From the NCBI GenBank assembly GCA_022496805.1, contig CM040102.1, positions 6,187,001 through 6,251,000 of the forward strand: a DNA stretch of 64,000 nucleotides. The letters are read 5' to 3'. Below, in pieces: positions 1-11,962 of the stretch; position 1 is the first letter of the stretch, and each line of letters begins with the position of its first letter. The stretch comes from Pohlia nutans (lineage: Eukaryota > Streptophyta > Bryopsida > Bryales > Mniaceae). Made by a program: the position numbers and the translations under genes. The notes beneath the pieces were generated by a model. That model was not told the DNA's origin. It searched no databases and saw only the letters and a list, made by a program, of their open reading frames with translations.

Positions 1-42
1 GAGGAATACACCTTTCTTGGTCTTTTGGCTAACATTTGGTGT

Positions 43-971
43 TTAACCCCTAAATGCCCAAGGAAGTACTTGTTGCATGTGTTTTGAAATGCTACTTCTA
101 CAACTTTGAATAAGTGAAGTTTGGTCCAAAAGAGAAAATGAGAAGCATAATGTTTAGTAAATATCTTTATTGTCAAACTTTCAAAAAAAACGTTTTAATT
201 CCTCATTTAAAGAATTTAGAAGCATTTACTTGTTGAATATTCACCAAAAAAATTATTTTTATTTTAGCATTTGAATTTGATGTAATTGGTTAAGATTAGC
301 TTAATTCAATGAGGCAAGAAGAATGATGGAAAAAAATCATCCCTTTTCTCCAAATTGTGGGCTTTTTCACTAATACAAAGTTGGAGTGAAGTTTTTAGAA
401 AAAATCTCATGGGTGAAGTTTAACCCTTAAGCATGCAAAGAGGTCTGTGTGGGAATGTTTGGTCGTTTTTCAATCAAATGTTGATTTTCTTCTAGTTCCT
501 AATTTTCAGAAAATGATCCCAACTAAGAAAGTGTGGAGGCTCTCTTCTATTTTCTAGTCCAACTTTTCATTCTTCAAAATTGTTAAAATTGCATTTTTTA
601 TAGCACTTTAAAGCTCAAAATCCTAAAATTCCACTATACACTGCTGGAAAAAAAATTCTATGGAATATCTTTCTATGTAAGCTCAAGAAGCATGCCACCT
701 ACACTTTGTTGTTCATCACTCCTATTTACATTTTTCCTAAATGAATCGTACTATTCTAAGCATGTTGTAATACTATGATTTTTACAAGAATAAACTTTGA
801 AAAATCGTATAAATTTTATTTTTATATAAATTTTTTATGAAATACTCATGAAATTTTGGTTTAACAATATTTTATATGAGAAAAATAACAAAAAAATATA
901 ACGTGTTTTAAAAATGTGAGGAATTGATGAAGTTTGACAAGGTAATTGTAGAATAGACGCGTAAGGGTTAA
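43..971. mobile_element. Degenerate TTAA-flanked (piggyBac-like) element
   Basis: The left end reads TTAACCCCTAAATGCCC. The right end is the inverted GTAAGGGTTAA. The termini are only partly complementary, so the outer limits are tentative. The interior is AT-rich and resembles the segment at about 36.2-36.6 kb, which supports a dispersed family. No open frame of note. Confidence 0.45.
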
Positions 972-1633
972 GTTGGACTAACATGATTTAAATTGGGTTG
1001 GAAAATCATTTTATTTGTATTCTATGAACCCCAAATTAGATATTAAATGGATAAGAACCTATACTACAGTTCATTTTAGCCAAAAGATCGAGAAAGGATA
1101 ACACATACTTTATAGGATAACTCCACTCAACCTTATTTTTGTTGTGTGACGCAATCAAATGTGACATTGTCAAGTGTGACAGTCTCAAGCATGACATTGC
1201 TCATCGTCATATTGTCAAGTGTGCTGGAACAATATCTCATGCAAGACCGTCAAACATTTATTGCGTGGTGGTGTAACAGGATGGGGGTAAAACCAAGGCG
1301 GGCCCCACGTCCAGTTAAACTTTACTACATAGGATTTAACCTTCCCCAAAATTTTGATAAAAAGATGACTGAGTATAAATGGGTTGTCAAAAATAAATTC
1401 ACTTTCATCAAATTACATTAAAAATAGTCGTTGAAGATGATAGATCCAATCTTGATATTGATTTAATGAATATTTCATATAGGATTGTTTTTACAAGAGA
1501 TGCACATCATTGCATCTAAAGTCTTTAATTATATCCTTGAATGAAAATGCCTTTTGATCAAGTTTTCCTAAAAAACTTCTTATTAAGAAAGAAAATGCTT
1601 CTAAATTACCTTTGAGTGATAGGCATGTTGGTT
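972..1633. other. AT-rich spacer, no gene seen
   Basis: A 91-codon open frame at 1146-1421 contains short TGTGACA-type direct repeats and has no recognisable domain. I see no RNA gene or transposon end here. Confidence 0.5.
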
Positions 1634-3899
1634 GTACAGTGGGCTACCAATCAAAATGTCGTTTTCGAAATCGCAGTGAGAAAAATTTCAAGACTGCCAA
1701 CTTTGAAAGCCTCCCGAGAGCTCAAAAATTAGTATTCTCCCACGAAATTTTTACCAAAGCATTATCTTTAAGTAAATTATATGCATACCAAATTTCAAGG
1801 CCAAAAGATGCACCGAAAAAACGTTATTCAAAATCTACCAACATTGGTAGCTGTGGAAATGTTTTCACTGCTGCCAACTTTGACAGCCTCCCAAAGTTTG
1901 AATTAATTTTTTTTTGCCATGAAACTTTTGAAACAAAAACCTCTTCATGTTAATAACATATGGTAAAATTTTCAAGGTCAAAAAATTAATACAAAAAAAG
2001 ATATTAACAATCTACCAACATGTGTAGTTGTGGGAAAAAAATAGGGGAAAACCATTTCATTGCTACCAACTTTGACACCCTCCCAACGGTTGAGAAATTG
2101 TCTATTTATCATGAGATTTTTGGCACATCATGATCTTTATGATAAAAACATTCATGCCAAATTTCAAGGCCAAAAGATTCACCAAAAAAACGTTATTCAC
2201 AATCTACCAACATTGGTAGCTGCTGTGGAAAAGTTTTTCACTGCTGCCAACTTTGACAGCCTCTCAAAGATTGAATTATTTTTTGTTTGCCATGAAATTC
2301 TTGGAACAAAAACCTCCTTATGTCAATAACATATGGTAAAACTTTCAAGCCCAAAAATTAATACAAAAAAAGATATTAACAATCTACCAACATGTGTAGT
2401 TGTGGGAAACAATGGGGGAAAACCATTTCATTGCTACCAACTTTGACACCCTCCCAACGGTTGAGAAATTGTCTATTCACCATAAAAAATTTGGCATCAT
2501 CTTGTCATCATCCTGCCATCATCCTCCCTCACAAAAAAAATCTCACATACCATCATCCTGCCTGACAAAAAAAAACTCACATACCATCATCCTGCCTCAC
2601 AAAAGAATCTCACATACCATCATCCTGCTTCACAAAAAAAAACTCACATACCATCATCCTGCCGTCATCCTGCCTCACAGCCTCACCCACTAAGGAAAAA
2701 GCCTCACTCACTGATATACTGAGTAAAAAAAAGCTTCTTCATGCATGTATGGTCTCCAATTTTTAAACAAGTGGAGTCTTTGAGATGTGACAAGTGCACA
2801 CAACTAAATTTGGCTATCCTTGATTTCTTTGAGAAGCGTTAATGATAAGAGATTGCATCATCTAGAGAATTTCAATTTAGAAGCATGATCATCTCACATA
2901 CTTCAACAATTTCAATGCCTTTAATAAAAAGTATCTCACAACTACACAGGTTGGTAGATTGTAAATAATTTATTTTGTATAAATATTTTGACCTTGAAAT
3001 TTAGCATGAATATTGTTATCATAAAGAGCATGTTGTGCCAAAAATTTCATGGTAAATAGACAATTTTTCAACCGTTGGGAGGGTGTCAAAGTTGGTAGCA
3101 ATGAAATGGTTTTCCCCCATTGTTTCCCACAACTACACATGTTGGTAGATTGTTAATATTTTTTTTTTTATTAACTTTTTGGCCTTGAAAGTTTTACCAT
3201 ATGTTATTGACATAAGGAGGTTTTTGTTCCAAGAATTTCATGGCAAACAAAAAATAATTCAATCTTTGAGAGGCTGTCAAAGTTGGCAGCAGTGAAAAAC
3301 TTTTCCACAGCAGCTACCAATGTTGGTAGATTGTGAATAACGTTTTTTTGGTGAATCTTTTGGCCTTGAAATTTGGCATGAATGTTTTTATCATAAAGAT
3401 CATGATGTGCCAAAAATCTCATGATAAATAGACAATTTCTCAACCGTTGGGAGGGTGTCAAAGTTGGTAGCAATGAAATGGTTTTCCCCTATTTTTTTCC
3501 CACAACTACACATGTTGGTAGATTGTTAATATCTTTTTTTGTATTAATTTTTTGACCTTGAAAATTTTACCATGTGTTATTAACATAAAGAGGTTTTTGT
3601 TTCAAAAGTTTCATGGCAAAAAAAAATTAATTCAAACTTTGGGAGGCTGTCAAAGTTGGCAGCAGTGAAAACATTTCCACAGCTACCAATGTTGGTAGAT
3701 TTTGAATAACGTTTTTTCGGTGCATCTTTTGGCCTTGAAATTTGGTATGCATATAATTTACTTAAAGATAATGCTTTGGTAAAAATTTCGTGGGAGAATA
3801 CTAATTTTTGAGCTCTCGGGAGGCTTTCAAAGTTGGCAGTCTTGAAATTTTTTTCACTGCGATTTCGAAAACGACATTTTGATTGGTAGCCCACTGTAC
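1634..3899. mobile_element. 2.3 kb long-inverted-repeat (foldback) element
   Basis: The segment starts GTACAGTGGGCTACCAATC and ends in its reverse complement. The two arms, about 1634-2500 and 3040-3899, are near-identical in inverted orientation. An 89-codon open frame at 2060-2329 (+) is repeated exactly at 3204-3473 (-). Each arm holds degenerate copies of a unit of roughly 380 bp containing 'CTACCAAC' and 'CAACTTTGACA' motifs. The spacer carries a minisatellite. The open frames look like by-products of the repeats, not genes. Such long arms occur in foldback and Mutator-like elements. No clear target duplication was found. Confidence 0.75.
2505..2695. repeat. Minisatellite in the foldback loop
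   Basis: About five imperfect copies of a unit of roughly 32 bp built from CATCATCCTGCC, an A-run and CTCACATAC. It lies between the foldback arms and is absent from the right arm. Confidence 0.65.
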
Positions 3900-4778
3900 T
3901 TGTTGAACTCACTTCGTAGTTATGAAGTTGGTGGTTCAATTTGTATTGGTATACATAGTCTATGATGGTTCAATTTGTATTGTTATACATAGGTTAGGGT
4001 GGTTCAATTTGTATTCTGTATACATTAGCTAATGGTTGACTTGATGAGGCGACACGATGTAACTGAACTAAGTGGCATGTAACTTAGTCGTCTTTAGCAA
4101 AAAAACCATGGTATATTATTTTTAGCTATCGGTCCTAGCATCAAACCTTTATCATGTGTTTCAAAGAAATAAAACTCCCCTTTCACACACTTCTATATTA
4201 AATGATATTACATCACATTCCTTTAAAGCTTCTACAGCCTCAACTGGCCAATTAGTAGACTACTTCAAAAATAAATTAACTATAAATTGTTGAACATCAT
4301 CTTCTTCAAAGTTTCCACCACTTTTCCATTCACCTCCACATGGATCATGCACTACATTAAAAAATCCAATAGAGCACAAGTTGCATAAGATTGAGCTAGA
4401 TAATTGAAAACATAAAATACAATCTTTTTGTCTCAACGTGTTTGTGATTTTAATGCACAAGATTCAGGTTTGTAGTTGCTTTAATCTATTGATTTAATAA
4501 ATTCTAAGAAAATCATTTTCATAATTTTTTTGCATTTGTACATAAAATTAATTAAATATCTTTAAAATCATGCAAGTTTAGTTAAGATCGAATTGATAAT
4601 TTTAGATCCAAGTTTGATAATATATAATTTATTTGTACTTTAATGTTATTAAACTAATATTTGTAAAAATTTAATGCTATCTAAAGGATATTATTACAAT
4701 ATATTTTACTACTAGTCTGTTTTTATGTGTACTAACTAAGAGGTCATCTACTTTCCAAACTCTATTAACCCTTAACCC
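3900..4778. other. Spacer, no gene seen
   Basis: The segment at 3930-4030 has three copies of 'GGTTCAATTTGTATTG' with TATACAT. A 66-codon reverse frame at 4260-4460 has no recognisable domain. It ends with TTAACCCTTAACCC next to the following TTAA element. Confidence 0.5.
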
Positions 4779-5702
4779 TTAACCCCTAAAGGACCATGCC
4801 CATTTCTAAAATTATATCACTTTTTTGTCATGCTTTCAAAAAGGCAATTGTATCTCTTGATTGGTATTCATGTAGAAAACTTCACCGTTGAAGCTCAAAG
4901 AGGACTTAGTCATGAGATTGTACATCAATTTTCAGAACAATCTACTGTAAATATTACATGATTATAAGGTTTGATCATAAGTTGATTTCTGAAATTTTTG
5001 AATAAAACCAACAGGTCATTGATTGCAAACTTTCTTATAACTTTAAAAACCATAACTAGCGTTTGAAAATTTAAGAGCCTACAAAGATGTACTATATCTA
5101 GGTGCTCACAAAAAATAGTGTTTTAAAACTAAATACAACAACAATGATTGATTCTCAGAGATTTATGTTTGGATGAAGTGACTTGTTGGTAACTTGTTGA
5201 GCCGGTGTTTGTAATCGTTATTAATTTTTACATTGCAAAATTGTTTTAAAGAATTCAAATATATATTTGGAATATTCCAAAATATTATAAAATATTATAA
5301 AATATGTAAAAGAGATTCCATGTATTTTGAAAAGATTCCATTTTAAATATATTTAAACATTTTTCGTAATTGTTATATAGTGTCAAAGATGCAATAATGG
5401 CAAAGTTTTTACATATTGTACACTTTTTTTTTTACGAATGTGATGTTCAAGTGTGAAAACGCCCTCCAAGTCATCAACCGCCCTAACTACCATGTCCCAA
5501 GTTCACCTACGTTGACGTTTTAGTTTTTTCCCGATAAATTAATTATCATAATTGCAAATCTTGAAGGATTTTTGTGTTCTTGTAAGGAACATTTTCAATT
5601 CTCTTGTTAACATTGAGTCAAAATTATGAAATCCAAACAAGTTATTAAAGTAATGAAATTACATTTGGACACAATGTGTCTACCTGGTCCTTTAGGGGTT
5701 AA
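4779..5702. mobile_element. TTAA-flanked (piggyBac-like) element, 0.92 kb
   Basis: Left end TTAACCCCTAAAGGACCATG. Right end CTGGTCCTTTAGGGGTTAA, the reverse complement for about 17 bp. It has no coding capacity. Its right TTAA (5699-5702) is also the left TTAA of the next element. Confidence 0.72.
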
Positions 5703-5786
5703 AGGACAATGCAAGCCCCACGGGCTTGATAGTATTTTGAGAGAATCTTGCTCATAACTTTTACCCCGTTGCATCAAATGGGGTTT

Positions 5787-7013
5787 TTAACCCCTAAAGG
5801 ACCGGAGTGTTTTTCCTCCAAAAACACTCCAATGCTGCCATTTTTACTCCCCCATGCAAAAAATCCAAAAGAATGTTATTTTTTACCTTCTAACTGTAAG
5901 ATCTTGTCCTAAACTATTTGAAAAACATACACAACAAATTTCGTTCATTTTGACCGCACGGATTGCAAGATAATTGCGTTTGATGGAAAAAAACACCCCA
6001 AAAAAACACATGCCTGAAAAATTCAGATGCGTTTGACCACATCTACATCAAAAAAACCTCACTACCGAAACTTGTCGCACTTCACTTTCACATTCTATAT
6101 GATGTTACTTAGTTGTGCACCAATTTTCGTTGCGTTTGGAGATGTTTAGGATGTTGAATAACACCTTTCACTTGTTGGGGGTTTAAAAGTTCAAAAAAGA
6201 CTATATGTTTTTGGAATTGCAATATTTTCGACTTTCTTTGTTTAAAATACAAATCCGAGCGGTGAAACACAAGTGCATTCCACCCTTTACAAAATGGCGA
6301 AAAAAAATTTGAAAAAAAAATAAATCTCCAAGTTTTAGAAGACATGTAGCACATTTTCTAAGAATTTTGGGGGTTAGGGGGGAAATAAAGGGTGGAGGAA
6401 GGGAATTGAAGTGCCAACCCATTCCAATGTTCATGACCCCACTAACTCTCAAGGTACAGTGCCACGTGGCAGTCCCTCATTGAACGTTTTTTATTTTTTA
6501 TTTTTAAAAATATTTTTATTTTTCAAATTTTTAAATAATATTTTTAATTATGAAATTGAACTTTTAGTTTAAAATAATATTTTTAATTTAAAATAATACT
6601 TTTCAGTTTAAAATAATAATTTTTTTAATAAAAAATAATTTTAAATAATTTTAAAAATAATTTTAAATTTTTAAAAAATATTATTTTTAAAATTTTTTAT
6701 GAGTTTGGGAAACGGGGTGGTCTTCTGCCCCTACAGTCCACCCCATTTTCCACACACCGCCCATCTTGATGCCCCCCCTAAAATTCAACTATTTATCTAC
6801 TGCCCCGCTGCCCTTTCTCCCGAAAAAAACACATTTCCCCTCGTAACTTTCACATACAGTGTCGGAATTCAAAAAAAAAGAATCCCCATTTTTGTGGCAC
6901 ATTGGGGAATCTACTATTAAATTTCCTTCAAAATTCGATTAAAAATGTGTTCACCGGAACCTACCCGATTCTCTAAATGTCCTAGTTAGGACACTTGGTC
7001 CTTTAGGGGTTAA
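5787..7013. mobile_element. Nested TTAA-flanked (piggyBac-like) element, 1.2 kb
   Basis: Left end TTAACCCCTAAAGGACCGG; right end TTGGTCCTTTAGGGGTTAA. In the uninterrupted relative at 55 kb the sequences that flank this insertion are joined across four bases (TCTA), where this copy has TTAA on each side. That is what a TTAA target duplication predicts, allowing for later mutation. The interior has a long A/T-only stretch and no gene. Confidence 0.8.
6485..6700. repeat. A/T-only low-complexity tract
   Basis: About 215 bases almost free of G and C, made of short T, A and TTTAAA-like runs, inside the nested TTAA element. Confidence 0.85.
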
Positions 7014-7152
7014 AATGCCAAACCGGGCACCTTTGAGAGATCCATACTTCTTTAGAATAGAACCAAAGCAAATTAGAAAGGGAATCATGCTTAAAATGGA
7101 GTTTAAAAGAGATTATGGGTGTGGAATCAGGAAAGCATATGTCTTTTAAGGG

Positions 7153-7699
7153 TTAACCACTCAACCATGCATATTTTGCATGATGTATGGATTTGAACTC
7201 CAATTTCTCATCCATCATGCACTTTTGCACTGTGGATATTTTTACTAATTTTTTATAGAAAGTTAGCTACGTGCATGCGCGATCCGATTAAAAGAAGGTG
7301 ATTTGTGAAATTTTTATGCCTCATTTCATGTTGTAGTGTTCCACCCAAAATTTCGAAGATTTTAGTCTAAAAGTGCTCTTGAAAAAGTAAACTACTAAAA
7401 TTAAGCAACCAAAAAATCTCCAAAAATCACTACACTTAGAGTATTACATTCCAACCCATCCCAACAAATCTCATTATTAGATTGTCAATTTCTTATTCAT
7501 AATCATATTACAAAAGAGCTCTAAATTTTAAATTTGAAAGTTTATACACAAATATTGGTGATAGCAATCGCAAATCTAACCGTATTGATGGGATCGAAAA
7601 TTCATAATGTACAACTCTTATTCATTCATCAAGTTGAAACTATCCGTCTTAGACGGAAAACTGCCAAATCTAAAAAGGGTGAGAACATTTACGGGTTAA
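7153..7699. mobile_element. Degenerate TTAA-flanked element
   Basis: It starts at the TTAA that ends the previous element and finishes at ACGGGTTAA. The interior aligns by eye with 17839-18415: 'CTCATCC.TCATGCA', 'GAAGTTAGCT' and 'CCAAAAAATCTCCAAAAATC' are shared in the same order. The ends are more diverged than those of the neighbours. Confidence 0.55.
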
Positions 7700-8262
7700 C
7701 TAACTCAAAATCAACTCATCTATATAGTTACCACGTATTGAATACTTCATATTCTACCAAAGATAACACATTAAAAAAAATTATATAGAAAAATTCAATA
7801 AACTTTGAAAAAAATTGGAAGATATTTTTCTTCACATATTTGAACATTGTAAACATTAATAACTCAAAATTCCATCCACAATCCTCTTTTCTCCTTCTCT
7901 TTGAGAAATTTTGAGACACTACACTTTGCATTGCAACAAGTCACCAGTTTTTTACATAGTATATAATTATTAATTTAAATAACATATATGTTACTTTAAA
8001 CCTCTTTTGCTTTGGCAATGGTAGATGACATCACTCTAATTTAAGTAGACTTTCAATTTTTTTGATATCTTTTACCACCAATTTTTATTTAAGAATTTTT
8101 GAAAGTTATAAAAATTTGCAAAATTGTGCATTGCAACACAAAAGTTGGTCTACCGAACCATGCATGCTTCTACCTCACAGTGCTTCTACCCACACATGCA
8201 ATGTTGTTCCCTCATTTTTAATAACTTCTACCACCAATTTTTATTGATAAATTTCTATAAGT
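7700..8262. other. AT-rich spacer, no gene seen
   Basis: The segment around 8113-8190 is repeated around 8593-8670 ('TTGTGCATTG' followed by 'ACACAAAAGTT'), so the TTAA element between them sits in an area with local duplication. No coding signal. Confidence 0.45.
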
Positions 8263-8592
8263 TTAACTCCTAAACGTCCCAACGTCTAGAAACTGGATCT
8301 TGAACAGATTCCAAGCCTTGTAACTTTCTCATACAACATCAAATGACTTTCATCCAAGTCATCTTTGCAAGCCTATTAGGTTCTCTACCAATTAAAGTAA
8401 ATGTCTTGTGATGTTGAGATTTTGATAATATTTGAGAGGCCTCCAAATGCAAGCATGTCAAATTTGTTGGGTAGATTTCATGCTTGCAATGGACCTCTAA
8501 TGTACACCTCATTGTCATTTGAGCCATATTAATATCTACTTTCAAAGCTAGCATCTACTTCTGTTCAAAGGGTCTGTACGTTTAGGGATTAA
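8263..8592. mobile_element. TTAA-flanked element, 0.33 kb subfamily
   Basis: Left end TTAACTCCTAAACGTCCC; right end TACGTTTAGGGATTAA. An inverted-orientation relative is at 41330-41658, sharing a 'TCTACCAATT' region and a 'CTTGCATTTGGAGGCCTCTC' block (read on the opposite strand). Confidence 0.7.
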
Positions 8593-8778
8593 GAAGCTTG
8601 CAAAGTTGTGCATTGTGACACAAAAGTTAGTCCACTGTGAGGTAGAAGCACCTTATTATGACACTTCATCTTGAAATCTGTGATTTATGACTCACGTAGA
8701 AAAGTGTTCTGAAATGAAGACCATTCCTTAAATATGTCACAATTAGGTGAGTGTCACAATTAGGTGCTTCTACTTTAC

Positions 8779-9178
8779 TAAGGTAGAGGACCCAGTTCCC
8801 GACCAGGTCCAAATGGTGACCCCTAGGGTCGGAGGCTGGGTCTTTTAAACTGTCCACAGTATTTCATGAAAGCGTCCCCATTATTGCATTATTTTGTTCT
8901 TTGTCAGACCCTGATCTAGTCGGATTTAGAATACTGCACCCCCTGTTTTGGAAATCCAGATAGTCGAGGAGCCATGTAGTCTATGCTCGACTCCTGGTCA
9001 TTCTACAATGTTTCCTGTAAAAAATTATAGGAAATTCTAGGCATGCACAAAAAATATGTTCTTTTCGGGGATGCCTTTGCACCAGCCTTGCAAACCACTC
9101 CAAATTTATAAAAGAATTCTTTTATACCCCGAACTACCCAAATCTGAAATTCAGTCGGGAACTGGGTCCTCTACCTTA
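8779..9178. mobile_element. MITE with TA-AGGTAGAG ends
   Basis: Perfect terminal inverted repeats of about 23 bp beginning AGGTAGAGGACCCAGTTCCC, flanked by TA on both sides. Relatives with the same AGGTAGAG start and TA flanks lie at 57019-57331 and 58522-58808. The TA flank fits a Tc1/mariner-type target but the transposase family is not shown. No open frame. Confidence 0.85.
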
Positions 9179-9360
9179 TGCAAACACCCACACATGCAAT
9201 GTTGTTCACTGATTATCGTGATATAAAATTTATTCAACTAATTTTTGTTTTTCACAATAATTATGATCAATTGAATTTGACATTTTAAAACCATGAATCC
9301 TTGTCCTCAAAGGCGTTAACACACTCAACATAAGTTACAGCGGATTTGATGTGGATTGAA

Positions 9361-9607
9361 TGCCCATAATCTCCCAAGAGGCCTGCTGGCCCTATCACAG
9401 CGTGATAACTTTTTGGCTATCTTTTGCACCACTTGTCCCACACATTCCCTTGCCACTTGTCGACCATGTTCCCTTCGCCGCCTGCTTCTTATACTCCCAA
9501 CTACAACTCTCTCTGTATCAATCCTTCCTTCCACCCTCACACTTACCATTTGCATTCATCACAACCATTTTCAGATTTCCGTGCCTGTCTTCTCATTGCA
9601 ACCAACC
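9361..9607 (+). promoter_or_regulatory. Conserved upstream block of the first lumen-protein gene
   Basis: About 245 bp just before the ATG match the block before the second copy (12405-12652), apart from small indels. It is pyrimidine-rich with 'CTTATACTCCC' about 120 bp before the start codon. It probably contains the promoter and 5' leader. I cannot place the transcription start. Confidence 0.4.
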
Positions 9608-10477
9608 ATGGCAGCCTCAACTTCCGCAGCATTCGCCGTAACCGGGTCCACGAGCCTGGAGTTTTCCAGCAAGGCGGCATTCAGCAGCAACAATGTCGTC
9701 GTGCAGGGAGCGCCCATGACCAGAGCTCGCGTCGCCGGCATCCGCGCCAGCTCCAACAACGCAGAGGTAGCTATCGATTTTCATTCGTTTACGGTATCTT
9801 GAATGTGTGCAAGTCTGCATGAACTTACTGATGGTGATCGATATATGGGATGTCAGGAAGCAAGGCCTGCGAGGCGAGAGGTGCTGGCCGGGATTCTGGC
9901 TGCGGGAGCCGCACTGGGATTCTCGCAACAAGCATCGGCTGCGGTGAACCCCATTGCTACCGCGAAGAGCAAAGCCAACCAGGCAGTGCAAGGCGCCAAG
10001 GACTTGACGGCCGTGAACCCCGTGGGCGATGTGCAGAGCGCCGTGGGTGATGTGCAGGGCGCTGTGGACGAGGTTTCCTCCGGCCTCAAGCGCCGCATCG
10101 ATGGCCTCTTCGGCAAGGACAAGGTACATATTTATTCTTAGATCCAACTTTTCACTATGACAAGTGTACAGAATATTCGTTTCCGAGAATCTCATAACAA
10201 AGAGGCTTGAGGGTGCATCACATACTTTTCCAATTTGATTACGTTAACTTTGTAACAATCAATCCTCTTAATTATTTTCTACTAGGCTCCCAACGTTTAC
10301 ACTATAACATAGTTTAAATGTGTTGCTGTGCAGTCGATGATAGTTCGTGGCGAGTGTACGTTTTCATTATTACTGAGATTGAATGTGTTAGAGTTGATGA
10401 TAGTTGGAGGCTAAGTGTGCAGGATGGTGTACTAGCGAAGGTCTTGATAAAGAGGTTTTATTGTAACTGGGATTGAT

Positions 10478-10511
<34 letters not shown>

Positions 10512-10940
10512 CAGCCATACCCGCAGAGGAACACGCAGGTGACGGGCAAGGGCGCCATAGCCGACGCCAAGGCGCGAGTGGGCAGCTTCCTAGACAAGTC
10601 GCAGAACCCGCTGACGACGAACATCGAGAAGGCGAGCAAGGAGACGGCTGCTGGGTTGGGTAACGCGACGGGGCCGAACTCCGCCAGCGCGCGCGCGGGG
10701 CGTGAGTTTCTGGGACAGGACAGCACGCGTGTGGACGAGGCCACGGAGCGTGTGAACGCCGGCGCGGAGAAGCTGAAGGGCAAGGCGTTGCAGGCGTTCG
10801 GTGACGCCAAGGACGCGGTGGGCGCGGCCAAGGACGCCGCGCCTGACGTGAACCTGCCGTCGGCGCCGCGAGACTCAGGGCTGTTCAACGGGTTGGCCAG
10901 CAAAGTGGAGGATGTGAAGAGCAAGCTCCCGGGACAGTAA
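9608..10940 (+). CDS. Predicted thylakoid-lumen Ala/Lys-rich helical protein, copy 1 (3 exons)
   Basis: Exons 9608-9766, 9857-10123 and 10515-10940 join in phase 0 at GT-AG introns to give 283 residues ending LPGQ. Residues 1-53 are rich in Ser, Ala and Val with few acids, like a plastid transit peptide. Next comes a twin-arginine signal, ARREVLAGILAAGAALGF, ending in ASA before AVNP, which fits Tat-type export to the thylakoid lumen. The mature part is hydrophilic and probably amphipathic helix, with repeated GDVQ, GDAKDAV and AAKDAA motifs as in LEA-like proteins. I do not recognise a named family, so the function is unknown. A second copy lies at 12653-14126 and differs at 8 residues. The ATG chosen has an ACC-ATGG context and opens the segment shared by both copies. 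Confidence 0.85.
10472..10514. repeat. (TG)n / (GC)n microsatellite at a splice acceptor
   Basis: A TG dinucleotide run passes into GCGCGC and then directly into the GCAG acceptor of intron 2 of the first lumen-protein gene. The second gene copy has only GATTGTGTTGTGCAG here, so the run expanded after or was lost since the duplication. Confidence 0.9.
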
Positions 10941-11840
10941 TTAATTTGCTGACAAAGCATAGCTAGCTTTTGGAGCTGAGCTCGTGAGTGTAGAATAGAA
11001 TTGCAAGCGACTTGTGATATAAACTGCAACAACATGCATGGAATTCATTGATGGGTGCTGCATGTACGAATCTGTACAAACCAGGAGTTCCTCTTAGGAG
11101 AGGTGTATTTATACATTTTATGGCAAGAAGTAACGTTGACTTTCGTCACTGATTAGAATATGACATGGCTTTTGTGTCTTGAATGGCATATGAATGTGAT
11201 TATCCGCTGCTGTTTTCATGCTGAGGTTTGTGGCTATCAGGTTATAGTTCTATAGTATGTGTGTTTGGATTGATTGAGAGTGGAAGAGGTAATTGATTGA
11301 GAGTGTAAGGGGTAATTAAATGAGGAGCATTTTCTATGAATGTGTACAGTACATACTCAGCGTGCATGACAGTAATATCGGAACAGTTTGTCTCTGTTTT
11401 AGGTTGTCTTCAAAAAAAGAAAGTGGAGTCTTTATAGCATATAATGTTTACATTTGTCATGCACAATTAATTGAGTTAGGATCTTTTTATAGTTGACATA
11501 TATGTTTTTTAAAGAAGTTAATTCTCTCAATTTTTTATATGTTTTAATTAGGTGTAGTAACTTAAGTTAACACATGTCTTGAGGTGAATGATCATTTTGT
11601 TCAGTGTTTCAGATCATTATTGATAAGTTGATTATTTGTAGCTTGTGAAATGACTCGTGATGTATATTGCAAGGGTATGCATCAAATTAATGGGTTTAAA
11701 TAGCGATACTGAAATCCAAATCACTGTGAAGAACTTGATAGTGCAGCTTGAATAAAAAAAATGAAGTAAGATTTGCAGATGCGTGAGGAGATTTGATGAT
11801 CATGAGTTCATCGAGGATCAACCTGGGCAGGCTGAGATTC
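10941..11840. other. 3' UTR and downstream flank shared with the second gene copy
   Basis: From the stop codon to 'GGAGTTCCTCTTAGGAGAGG' (to about 11105) the sequence is nearly the same as after the second gene. Further blocks (11120-11270, 11320-11470, 11530-11660 and 11690-11830) reappear in order at 15490-15640, 16320-16460, 16536-16650 and 17340-17460. The tandem duplication therefore extended about 0.9 kb beyond the gene. Confidence 0.65.
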
Positions 11841-11962
11841 AGAAAACCTGAGATTCAGAAAACCTGAGCCTGTATCATAGAAAAATGATATGCTGAGCCT
11901 GTATCATAGAAAATTGTATTTGACCACACACAAGACATTCTTGAGTCAGTTGGAAGACCATC

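Larger units (their letters stand above)
5699..7156. mobile_element. TTAA-flanked element carrying a nested insertion
   Basis: The outer parts (5699-5786 and 7014-7156) match the uninterrupted 226 bp copy at 55006-55231, including 'GCAAGCCCCACGGGCTTGAT' near the left and 'TTTTAAGGGTTAA' at the right. The copy here is split by a second TTAA element at 5787-7013. Confidence 0.75.

Noticed and set aside
1612..2693. Several 90-120 codon frames in the first 4 kb
   Set aside because: They fall in the foldback arms or minisatellite, and each has an inverted duplicate. No start context or domain.
4765..4790. TTAACCCTTAACCCTTAACCCC resembling a telomere-like repeat
   Set aside because: Only two to three units, and it forms the left end of a TTAA element. 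Plant telomere repeats are CCCTAAA; this is not an array.
10388..11035. Reverse-strand frame of 215 codons over the third exon of the lumen gene
   Set aside because: Shadow of GC-rich coding sequence. The forward frame has splice sites and a conserved paralogue.
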